Part shown: positions 1 through 7,582 of the stretch, one piece after another
Layout: each line of letters begins with the position of its first letter
Position numbering within the stretch: the first letter of the stretch is position 1
Source of the DNA: Pontibacter chinhatensis
GTDB lineage: Bacteria; Bacteroidota; Bacteroidia; Cytophagales; Hymenobacteraceae
Length of the DNA: 34,707 nucleotides
NCBI RefSeq assembly: GCF_900113285.1
Contig: NZ_FOOT01000016.1
Location: 1 to 34,707, forward strand
Direction: 5' to 3'
Program-made: the position numbers and the translations under genes
Notes under the pieces: model-generated
Seen by the model: the letters and a program-made list of their open reading frames with translations, nothing else
Told to the model about the DNA's origin: nothing
Database searches by the model: none

Positions 1-134
1 TGCTTATCATCGCTGTGTGAATGGTTATGGAAGTTAATAAAAAAGGTCCGAACTTGCGCCCAAACCTCCATTTACACAGTTAATTAGATACTGCCTATTC
101 TTGAAAAGGATGATGTATTATAAATCCGGAAGAA

Positions 135-1469
135 TTAGTCAACTACAGTTAAGGTGATTCTCTCCGCTTTTACTTTCTCATTATTCAATAAATAAGGTAC
201 AACCTTACCTTTTAGTAACCAGTCTAAAAGATTATCGATGAATATGTGGCTAGGATTATCAAACACGTTGTGGATTAGATAAACTTGATAATTCTTAGTA
301 TGATTCAGGAACCGCCTCCACTCGCCTTTAGTTAAATAAAATGTCCTCTTATCTTTTAAGGTCCCTTTGCATTCAATAAAATATTCAACAGTATCACTAT
401 CGATGTCCACTATTTCGAAATCATGGTCACTGTAGCTTTCCTCCTCTTCATTAAGCCAGACAACCCTATCAGCATACTTCTTCTTTAGATATCCGAACAG
501 GTAAGCTTCACTCTTACTCCTTATTTCCTCATTAAGCTCTTCGTCTCCCTGTACAGTGGTATCTTCGTTTTCGAGCCTTATTTTACTGCTCTTGATTTCC
601 TTAATATCTGATTTAATGCTAGCAAGCTCTTCTACCACCTTCCTGAGCACATTTTCATTTTCAAGCAGCTGCTCTTTAATGGAATTTTTATCCATTTCAA
701 CAATCGTTTCCTCTTCATCAGGTACTTGTTGGATATAAAGCTTCTCCTCTTCATCGTCATCAACTGATACAATTATCTGAGCATCAGGTGTAGTAGAACT
801 ATTGCTATTTGTAGCCTGAGGTCCGAGAGGCGGATGAATGGAAGGAATAGCTTTTGCAGTATATTGAGGTGGGATATTTGCTTTGCTTACAACATTCATG
901 GCTTGTTTAAATTTTGTCAAGCTTTCCTTGATACCTGCTTGTGAATAGGTTAATCCTTTATAGAAATCTACATTACTGAAAGAACCATTCGTTAAGTCAC
1001 TTATTCTCTGCGCCTTTTCCATCTCACCTGTTGTTAATCCAATACCAATAATATGTATTTCACAGAAAAAGCCTGCCTCTCCTGCTTTACGAGCTTCTAG
1101 TTCGTAATCACCTCCACAGTTATCCTCACCATCCGTTATCAAGATTATTTTCTTATCGAATGTCCTAAACTCTTTCAATGATGCAACAGAGTTACTTATA
1201 GCCTCTGCAATGGGGCTGTTACCGTCTGGCACACCTAGCTGTGAAATAGCTTGGACCAAATCTTCACTTCTACAAATACTCAGAGGCAATACTTCACCTA
1301 CTACAAGTGCATTGTTATCTTTAGGATTACCATAAAATGTCTTTATACCTATCCTGGAAGCAAAATCTAAATTTGGTATCACATCATACAACAGTATCTC
1401 CTTTGTAAGCGCAAGGCGTTCTCGCATACTTCCAGAGAAGTCAATTACAATCTCAGTAACGGTTTGCAT
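135..1469 (-). CDS. VWA domain protein with C-terminal DUF3883 (PD-(D/E)XK-like) domain
   Basis: A 444-residue protein in three parts. Residues 1-200 form a von Willebrand A domain: the metal-binding site is visible as DFSGS at 10-14, with GNSP at 83-86 and TDGED at 112-116. Residues 200-310 are a proline/serine-rich linker followed by an acidic, probably coiled-coil stretch. Residues 317-444 match the DUF3883 pattern, with D350, E366 and K368 (ECKG) placed like a PD-(D/E)XK nuclease core. DUF3883 is often found in restriction and defence proteins, while VWA domains bind partner proteins through a metal ion. I infer a metal-sensing or scaffold module joined to a nuclease-like module. There is no signal peptide, so it is probably cytoplasmic. 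It is transcribed alone, divergently from the gene at 1581. The start is the ATG that places the DxSGS motif right after the first beta strand. Confidence 0.85.
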   Translation of the reverse strand: MQTVTEIVIDFSGSMRERLALTKEILLYDVIPNLDFASRIGIKTFYGNPKDNNALVVGEVLPLSICRSEDLVQAISQLGVPDGNSPIAEAISNSVASLKEFRTFDKKIILITDGEDNCGGDYELEARKAGEAGFFCEIHIIGIGLTTGEMEKAQRISDLTNGSFSNVDFYKGLTYSQAGIKESLTKFKQAMNVVSKANIPPQYTAKAIPSIHPPLGPQATNSNSSTTPDAQIIVSVDDDEEEKLYIQQVPDEEETIVEMDKNSIKEQLLENENVLRKVVEELASIKSDIKEIKSSKIRLENEDTTVQGDEELNEEIRSKSEAYLFGYLKKKYADRVVWLNEEEESYSDHDFEIVDIDSDTVEYFIECKGTLKDKRTFYLTKGEWRRFLNHTKNYQVYLIHNVFDNPSHIFIDNLLDWLLKGKVVPYLLNNEKVKAERITLTVVD

Positions 1470-1532
1470 TAAATTTTATATTAAAATGTGGTTTATTAAC
1501 TAATCCAATATATAAATATATAAATCAACCTA

Positions 1533-1560
1533 TTGTTTAATTTAATTTAGGTTATATTTA
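1533..1560 (+). promoter_or_regulatory. Possible Bacteroidota-type promoter for the 1581 gene
   Basis: TTG at 1533-1535 is followed after 17 bases by TATATTTA at 1553-1560, one base from the TAnnTTTG minus-7 consensus. It lies about 20 bases before the ATG, in an AT-rich divergent intergenic region. The match is partial and the region is very AT-rich, so chance is possible. Confidence 0.35.
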
Positions 1561-1580
1561 AAGTAGCAACAGGCAATTCA

Positions 1581-2168
1581 ATGGAGACAATATCTGCGTA
1601 TCAATTCTTTCAAGCATGGTTAGATACAGTACAGAACAGGAAGTGTGACTTACTAAAATTATGGCGCCAACCAAAGGATTATACTTACTACATCAAAGGC
1701 TCTGACAACTCAGTAATGGAAGAAGTTGCACAGAGGCTAAACCTGCAATGCTATCCCCTAGACTATTATTCCATAGATACAATTCTATACAAGCCTGAGG
1801 ACAAGACCCCGGGTATTAAACATAACACTAATTGGTTCAGGGACATTAGGGTGGCATTTGAACATGAAAATTACTTCCATAGTGGACTGTACCAAGAAGT
1901 ATCCCACCTACTGATAACACATTGTGACTTAAAAGTATTGGTATCATACCCCGATGACGAGCAGGATGCAATTGCTCAACTCCAATACCTGCATCATATC
2001 ATCTCAGGCACCAGACAATCGAAAGTAATCTCAGATAATGAAAGCTTCCTCATCATTTGGGGCTATGAGAGTGACTTTGAATGGGAAGGCTACATCTATC
2101 ATCAGGATGATTGGAAGCGTATCGTATGTGTCCAACACAAAGAAGATAAAAAATATATCAACTACTAA
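1581..2168 (+). CDS. Hypothetical protein, possible PD-(D/E)XK-like fold
   Basis: A 195-residue soluble protein of unrecognised family. The central part has an acidic arrangement seen in some nuclease-fold proteins: D66 in a hydrophobic strand, then RVAFEHEN (E94 and E96) on the next strand, then a helix with E106 and a hydrophobic strand (LKVLVSYP). This ExE pattern after a beta hairpin is suggestive of a degenerate PD-(D/E)XK core but is not diagnostic, because the usual lysine is missing. The C-terminus is rich in aromatic and charged residues. It is followed after only 9 bases by the gene at 2178, so the two are probably co-transcribed. Function unknown. Confidence 0.75.
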   Translation: METISAYQFFQAWLDTVQNRKCDLLKLWRQPKDYTYYIKGSDNSVMEEVAQRLNLQCYPLDYYSIDTILYKPEDKTPGIKHNTNWFRDIRVAFEHENYFHSGLYQEVSHLLITHCDLKVLVSYPDDEQDAIAQLQYLHHIISGTRQSKVISDNESFLIIWGYESDFEWEGYIYHQDDWKRIVCVQHKEDKKYINY

Positions 2169-2177
2169 ATAACTACT

Positions 2178-2567
2178 ATGCGTCTTGCACCACAAATACA
2201 GCCTCCAATGAGGCTTCATTACAAATGGATGAACGAGCATAATGAGATTTTAGAAAACAGGTTTGCAGAAGGTAAGGTTTTCCAGTATAACAATAGGTAC
2301 TACAGCTTCTCCTTCGATATTGACAATATGGGAGATATTTTAAGGATAGAATTTGACATGAGGAATCAAGAGTTTCTAAATAATGTACCGTATACAATGG
2401 TTCAATTTGAATTGATGAAACTTGAAAGAACAGGGGAATTCCTCTACGTCGGTACTCTTCGTAAAACAGACTTAGTTACAGGACTATACAATATCAAAAT
2501 CGCAGGGCACTTGTATCACAACCCATCCTTAAACTCACTGCCCCACATGATAGTACCCAGAATCTAA
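2178..2567 (+). CDS. Hypothetical protein, partner of the 1581 gene
   Basis: A 129-residue protein with no recognised domain. Alternating hydrophobic and polar residues (for example at 30-60 and 70-105) suggest a mostly beta-strand fold. There are no cysteines, membrane segments or signal peptide. It starts 9 bases after the stop of the 195-residue gene, which points to one transcript and a shared function. The tight pairing suggests a two-component module (effector and binding partner, or toxin and antidote), but nothing in the sequence shows which role it plays. Confidence 0.7.
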   Translation: MRLAPQIQPPMRLHYKWMNEHNEILENRFAEGKVFQYNNRYYSFSFDIDNMGDILRIEFDMRNQEFLNNVPYTMVQFELMKLERTGEFLYVGTLRKTDLVTGLYNIKIAGHLYHNPSLNSLPHMIVPRI

Positions 2568-2672
2568 CCTGTGAACACTAAAATTCAAATTAGGAAAAAC
2601 AACCAAGGCTCAATTGTTACAGACTCAATTATTACAACCACTTGGTACAATTCATACAGCAACTAAAACTAT

Positions 2673-3620
2673 ATGGCATCACAGGTATACGCATTCGCCA
2701 AAATAGATGATAGAGACGCACGACTAGCAGTCTACGATGAAATTAAAAATGGTAAATCAAGGTTCGGCATGTGGGACCAAGAAGCCTCCTTACGAGACAG
2801 ATGGTACGGAAAGAACGCTTTCCTACTCAGAATTAAAAAAGGAGACTGGATTGTACATGTAAATATGCCTCAATATGGCAAATGTGTTGCAGTTCAAGCC
2901 ATCGGAGAGTATGATTTTGATGCCGGAATAAAGTGCCACTGGGGAAGCGACTTTAATAATTTCATTCCTATAGACCCTGCTTCAATACTAGAGTTTGATA
3001 GAACCAACCCTAATGTACTTGGCTCTGTTAATCTGGCTCCAAGAAGAAGAGCGCAACGAGTTTTAGAAGTCAATGATTTCCTGAAAAGCATTGAGAATCT
3101 AAGAGAGGGTAAGTTTGATGAGACTAGAAAAGAGGATAGAAGCATCGTTCACCTGAGAGAGAAAATGGACGGGTTATTACCTCAAATAACTTCTCACATT
3201 CATGAAATGAACAAGAGCAAGGAATTCGAGAACTTCCTTCATAAGATTTTTGAGAATATGCCTAACACCATCTCTGTGCAGAACGGATTCGGGTGGAGAA
3301 GTGACAACGGAGCTGATTTATTGGTAGAGTTTGAGAATCCCATCATTGGCATTAATGTATCAACTAAATTAGTGGTTCAAGCAAAATCCTACTCGGGTCA
3401 ACATTTCGATACTCATGCTATTGACCGAATTGTAACAGGTATAAATCACTACAAAGCCGATGCCGGGCTTCTTATTACAACCGCTACAGAAACCGAAAGG
3501 CTAGAGAAATACATTCGCGAGAAATCAGAGGAGACAGGTAAGACTATTGACTTAATTGCAGGTGCAGACGTTGCTAAATTTGTTTTAAGATATGCGCCGG
3601 AACTATTAATAGGAAATTAG
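2673..3620 (+). CDS. Mrr-type restriction endonuclease with PUA/EVE-like N-terminus
   Basis: A 315-residue protein. Residues about 180-305 carry the Mrr_cat core: FENFLHKIFENMP, then D215 in GADLLVEF, then Q236-A-K238 in VVQAKSY, the QxK form of the PD-(D/E)XK active site. A helix and LLITTAT strand follow, as is usual in Mrr proteins. Residues 1-100 are rich in beta strands with tryptophans (MWDQEASLRDRW, KKGDWIVHV) and resemble PUA/EVE-type modified-base readers; this N-terminal reading is an inference. Mrr enzymes cut DNA carrying foreign methylation. The gene stands alone, about 100 bases after the previous gene, consistent with a solitary type IV restriction function. Confidence 0.85.
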   Translation: MASQVYAFAKIDDRDARLAVYDEIKNGKSRFGMWDQEASLRDRWYGKNAFLLRIKKGDWIVHVNMPQYGKCVAVQAIGEYDFDAGIKCHWGSDFNNFIPIDPASILEFDRTNPNVLGSVNLAPRRRAQRVLEVNDFLKSIENLREGKFDETRKEDRSIVHLREKMDGLLPQITSHIHEMNKSKEFENFLHKIFENMPNTISVQNGFGWRSDNGADLLVEFENPIIGINVSTKLVVQAKSYSGQHFDTHAIDRIVTGINHYKADAGLLITTATETERLEKYIREKSEETGKTIDLIAGADVAKFVLRYAPELLIGN

Positions 3621-3732
3621 AAAATGTCAGGCTTCGTGCTCGGTACAGTCAACCCGAAATCAGTCAACATCTAAATGTATGCCGTGCATCGTTTTACATT
3701 AATGACTTCATAAACATATTTAAGTTTTTTAG

Positions 3733-4368
3733 ATGAGCAGAAAACTCGTATTCACTTTTTTCATAGTTATACTTTTAATCGCTTCAACTCCTTTCATTTT
3801 ATACTATTACAAGCTAGGAAGCCCCGAGCTATCAACTGACCATGAAGAATGGGGACAGTTTGGAGACTTTATAGGAGGCACATTAAACCCATTCCTAAGC
3901 CTAGTCAGTATCTTCGTGTTAGCATATATAACATACGAAGTATCGCAAATCGAAACTCACATACAGCAGCGTAGCCTTGATACCCAAAGAGTACTTGTTC
4001 TAACCCAATTGAGACAAGCAGTCTTAGAGGAGTATGCAAGGCTAATCGACATCGTACTCTCTTCATATGACCAAACAAGTCGAGCGATTGGAGACAAAGC
4101 GGGCGAAACCCATCAACGACTCCAAGTGCTCCACGAGAACCATCAACACGTTTTCCCTATTTTCACCTCTGATACTGTATTCAATGAAGTCCTAGTTACG
4201 TTAGAAGCCATTACGTCCTCCAATTCAATGCTTAATGGTACAGGTGGCAGTGATGGAGCAAACACTCATGCATTGACATTAGCTCAAAACATCTACAGGT
4301 TAGAAGATTTAAAAAAAGAAGCAAAGAGCAGACTACAAAGTTTCATGTTAGAGAGTTTGAGTGGTTAA
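3733..4368 (+). CDS. AbiC-like putative phage abortive infection membrane protein
   Basis: A 211-residue inner-membrane protein. Transmembrane segments lie at about residues 5-26 and 48-68, separated by a short loop. Between and into the second segment is the hallmark GQFGDFIGGTLNPFLSLVS (41-59), the FGDFxGGxLNP signature of the putative AbiC family (putAbiC). The rest is a cytoplasmic helical region predicted to be coiled, ending in a low-complexity Gly/Ser/Asn patch near 170. Family members are associated with abortive infection, but their mechanism is poorly known. It is a single gene, with 112 bases upstream and 179 downstream. Confidence 0.8.
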   Translation: MSRKLVFTFFIVILLIASTPFILYYYKLGSPELSTDHEEWGQFGDFIGGTLNPFLSLVSIFVLAYITYEVSQIETHIQQRSLDTQRVLVLTQLRQAVLEEYARLIDIVLSSYDQTSRAIGDKAGETHQRLQVLHENHQHVFPIFTSDTVFNEVLVTLEAITSSNSMLNGTGGSDGANTHALTLAQNIYRLEDLKKEAKSRLQSFMLESLSG

Positions 4369-4547
4369 AGTTCAAAACTTGATTACTTATATATTACATT
4401 ATTACTACATAGTAATTTGAATTTACTGGCTCAGGCAATATAAGAACATATAAGCCTTCACTAGTTAGTCTTATTTATTGTGCAAACAAGAAAAGTCAAA
4501 ACTGTATAGAATTAAACATTAAAATTTTTTCGACACAACAGATTTTT

Positions 4548-5105
4548 ATGCAAAAAAAAACACAACCAATCACTAAAGGCTTTTTCGACAATGAAGATGT
4601 CCGAAATGAATTAAATGGATTATCAGATAGAGCTTGCTTGATTGTAGGCGCTTCTATAGTTGATGAATTACTTGGAAGATTATTATCGTGTTATTTGATA
4701 GGTAATAAGAAAAAAATTTTAAAAGAATTCATGGAAGGTGGCAATGCTGCATTAGGTTCTTTCTCAAATAAAAGTAAGGCGTGCTATTTATTAGGCTTAA
4801 TTTCTGCTGATGTTTTCGAAGACATACAGCTCATACGAACTATGAGAAATGATGCAGCACACAAATTAGCTACCATATCTTTCGAAGAGACCGATTTCAA
4901 GAATAAGGTATACTCTTTAACGATAGTTAAAAACCTCGTGGAACCTGCAAATCCCAAAGATACTTTCGTATTTGAAATAGGACTTATCAACATGCTTTTA
5001 GTAGATAAGATTCTTAAAATTAAAAGAATCAAAACGCCAGAGTCAGACATGAAATTCTTTAAGGAGGATGAACATTTCCGTAAGATATTTTATGAAGACA
5101 ACTAG
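4548..5105 (+). CDS. MtlR/DUF4145-like protein with HEPN-like RNxxxH motif
   Basis: A 185-residue, mostly helical protein resembling the mannitol repressor (MtlR) family: LSDRACLIVGASIVDELL at 25-42, GSFSNKSKACYLLGLIS at 70-86, then IRTMRNDAAHKLA. R100-N-D-A-A-H105 fits the Rx4-6H motif of HEPN-fold RNases, and MtlR-type proteins are structurally close to that fold. No mannitol genes lie nearby, so a sugar-repressor role is unlikely here; a defence or toxin role is possible. The start is an ATG directly followed by a run of nine A residues in the DNA, which could allow slippage. A strong terminator hairpin follows the stop codon, so it is a monocistronic gene. Confidence 0.75.
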   Translation: MQKKTQPITKGFFDNEDVRNELNGLSDRACLIVGASIVDELLGRLLSCYLIGNKKKILKEFMEGGNAALGSFSNKSKACYLLGLISADVFEDIQLIRTMRNDAAHKLATISFEETDFKNKVYSLTIVKNLVEPANPKDTFVFEIGLINMLLVDKILKIKRIKTPESDMKFFKEDEHFRKIFYEDN

Positions 5106-5112
5106 TAACATC

Positions 5113-5146
5113 ACAAAAGGCTAAGTAATTACACCTAGCCTTTTGT
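5113..5146 (+). terminator. Rho-independent terminator after the MtlR-like gene
   Basis: A perfect 11-base stem, ACAAAAGGCTA at 5113-5123 and TAGCCTTTTGT at 5136-5146, with a 12-base loop. The 3' arm is T-rich and runs into TTTCAAAT. It starts 8 bases after the stop at 5105. Confidence 0.8.
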
Positions 5147-5223
5147 TTCAAATATACATGAGGATTAATACTATCTGAATTGCTTGAAGAGGTTAACTAA
5201 CTAATACTGAACCCTATACTAAA

Positions 5224-6009
5224 ATGGATTCGCAAAGCCGTTTATTTAATAATTTATCAATTTCAAGCCAACAAATACTAAAAAAGGGTCTAAAATTGCT
5301 AGGACCAGTCACAGGTGCATACCTTGGTTCTCTGTCCAGCAATCCGGAAAGTGTCATGATTGCAGCAGCTGTAGGAGATGCTATAGCCCAGAACATGAAT
5401 GACTTTGCAGAAAAGCACCTCTCTCAAAAGGAAAGTAAAAACATTTCAATAACTGAAATTTTTTCAATTGCAAAAATTTTGGAAAATCAAGATAAAGGAG
5501 GTTTCGTAAACGATAAGTTACTAAATAATCAAATTTCAGGTAATGCTTATGAAATGTATCATGGAATTTTAACTGCTGCGAAGAACAACTATGAAGACAA
5601 AAAACTGGAATTAATAGGGAGATTTTATGGCAATATAATTTTTATAGACTGGTTAGAGCCATATTTCTTTCATATCCTGTTATCCACACTGAATAATTTA
5701 AATTATAAGCAGCTATGCATACTTGCAGTCATTGGACTACATGAAGATTTTGAAAAACAACTAAAGAGTTTAGAGGATTTGCAAGGCAGAGACAACTGGT
5801 ACGAAACGCGACTAATTCAAAATGAGTTGTCCAATATGATAGCCACCGGTTTGCTAGAGCCCCATAATACAGCGCTTATGACCTACGTTGGTCACAGACA
5901 TCTAAATAATTGTAGACTCGGTTTGGTAGGTGAGTTACTATTTAAAATTTGTGAGCTAGATGTAATTGACAAAGAAGATTTAGAGGATATTGTAAATAAA
6001 TTTATTTGA
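5224..6009 (+). CDS. Hypothetical protein with Gly/Ala-rich N-terminal helix
   Basis: A 261-residue protein I do not recognise. Residues about 18-56 form a Gly/Ala/Ser-rich, weakly hydrophobic stretch (LLGPVTGAYLGSL ... AAAVGDAIAQ) that could be a membrane-active or packing helix, but it is not a classic transmembrane segment or signal peptide. The rest is helical and soluble-looking, with aromatic clusters around 140-170 and an acidic C-terminus. Such N-termini occur in some effector proteins of defence islands, which is only suggestive. It stands alone, 77 bases after a terminator, and no promoter was recognised. Confidence 0.7.
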   Translation: MDSQSRLFNNLSISSQQILKKGLKLLGPVTGAYLGSLSSNPESVMIAAAVGDAIAQNMNDFAEKHLSQKESKNISITEIFSIAKILENQDKGGFVNDKLLNNQISGNAYEMYHGILTAAKNNYEDKKLELIGRFYGNIIFIDWLEPYFFHILLSTLNNLNYKQLCILAVIGLHEDFEKQLKSLEDLQGRDNWYETRLIQNELSNMIATGLLEPHNTALMTYVGHRHLNNCRLGLVGELLFKICELDVIDKEDLEDIVNKFI

Positions 6010-6253
6010 AATCAAAATGTATTGAAATAAACACGGCAAATGGTAATTAGAATTTATTCATTTATAGATTTTAAATTAGTCATACGTGTTTAACCAACTA
6101 CTAGTGTTCAAGGTCTGATGTAGTAAAATTAGGATGGTACAATAATAGTTTTTTTGTCTATTACCAGAGACAGAAGTCATGCCACTGGTCACCCAAAGAA
6201 AATAATTTAGTAAAAGAGAAACCTTATTATTCACATTTATAATAAAGAACTAA

Positions 6254-7582
6254 TTAATGCTCAATTAGTTGATTTTGCTGCTGCATCAGTTGATTTATTA
6301 ATAACTTTTGATTGTTAATAAGTTGCAAATCGGCAAGTTGCTCTTTCAACTCAATATCCGATACATTACTTACAATAACTGAAAAAAAGGCTGCTTTAGT
6401 TAGGGGATTTTTACCAGCTCTCCCTACATCTGTTAATTTGAGGGTAATCCTTTGATTATTTAATTGGATGGTTTGTGATTCATTATTCTCTAGCCTTGCT
6501 GAGAAGATATCCTCGTTTGTAGCTGCATCAGAAACAACAAAATACGCAGATTCAGCTTTTGAATCTAATTCTGCTAACCCAAATTTTAAATTTTTAAATT
6601 CTCTATAATACCCTCTTTTGACCCAAGATGAGTATTGTATTGAGTCTGATTTAGTGTTGATATTTTCAATTTGCCTTTTCTTAGAATCTACAAATAGATT
6701 ATATCTATAAGCGTCATTCATAATATAGGCTTCATGTACCACACCTGTGAACCATGCATAAGGAATATCAACATATCCTGCGTTACCCCAATTTGTGCCC
6801 CATGAATTCATAACTTTAAATGTTCTAGAATTATCATCATATCCAACACAAACCATAGCATGATAATTATTCGGATTTAAAATACCTTTTGGAATAAAAG
6901 TGTAATGACGACCATTACGATATGCATCAAAACCGTCAGGCTGGAAAAAATCGTCAGGTATAACACCAATTATTATCGGGTTATTGACAGAAATATTATA
7001 CCTGATTTCATCTATATTTTTATGGTTTACTCTTCTATGAGTAGATATTTTATTAGCAATAGCTTTAGATGCAACTGTTTGGCTTGGCTGGTTAGAACAG
7101 TTCGATTCATCATAAGGATAATCATTCCAGAAAGGGGTCCCATAGTCTTGTAGAACTTTGAATGCTTCAAAGAAAGAAATTCCGTTTTTACAATTGTAAT
7201 CACCTATCATCCTTTTAGCGACATTGAAGACAAAAGCGGGACTGCACACTCTATCATATCTAATATTACCCCCTTCAATAAAGCTCCAATTAAATTCCAT
7301 TTTTTCATGAAATGACTTTAATGCGTAAGCAACTGCGAAAGCAGTGCAAGAGCCTTGTGAACCTTGATTCTTCACTGGTGGCATATGAATAGAAAGGTCA
7401 ATTTTATTAGGTAATACTGTCCCTGATGGAAGTTGAAATGCAGGTGTATAAGGAATACTTTTTAGCTCATCTTCTGTAGGCAACTTTAAACCGTAAGTAA
7501 TACTATCTTGTGCAAAGACATTGATAATGCTTATCATAAATGCGAAGCATATAAAAAACAAAGTTCTAGTTAATACTATCAT
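6254..7582 (-). CDS. Secreted papain-fold (C1 family) cysteine protease
   Basis: A 442-residue exported protease. Residues 1-24 are a Sec signal peptide ending in FAQ. The C1A active site is complete: oxyanion Q73 and catalytic C79 in NQGSQGSCTAFA, H241 in NYHAMVCVGYDD, and N259 in MNSWGTNWG. Additional cysteines around 113, 131 and 162 may form disulfides. The catalytic domain ends near 290; residues 290-442 are a separate domain, probably beta-rich, ending in a glutamine/asparagine-rich helix (LINNQKLLINQLMQQQNQ). No long pro-region is seen. The ATG overlaps the stop of the upstream gene (ATGA), so the two are translationally coupled and likely work together at the cell envelope. Confidence 0.9.
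   Translation of the reverse strand: MIVLTRTLFFICFAFMISIINVFAQDSITYGLKLPTEDELKSIPYTPAFQLPSGTVLPNKIDLSIHMPPVKNQGSQGSCTAFAVAYALKSFHEKMEFNWSFIEGGNIRYDRVCSPAFVFNVAKRMIGDYNCKNGISFFEAFKVLQDYGTPFWNDYPYDESNCSNQPSQTVASKAIANKISTHRRVNHKNIDEIRYNISVNNPIIIGVIPDDFFQPDGFDAYRNGRHYTFIPKGILNPNNYHAMVCVGYDDNSRTFKVMNSWGTNWGNAGYVDIPYAWFTGVVHEAYIMNDAYRYNLFVDSKKRQIENINTKSDSIQYSSWVKRGYYREFKNLKFGLAELDSKAESAYFVVSDAATNEDIFSARLENNESQTIQLNNQRITLKLTDVGRAGKNPLTKAAFFSVIVSNVSDIELKEQLADLQLINNQKLLINQLMQQQNQLIEH

Noticed and set aside
2612..2640. Direct repeat TCAATTGTTACA / TCAATTATTACA before the Mrr-type gene
   Set aside because: Imperfect and AT-rich, only two copies, and not placed around a clear promoter, so it is too weak to call an operator.
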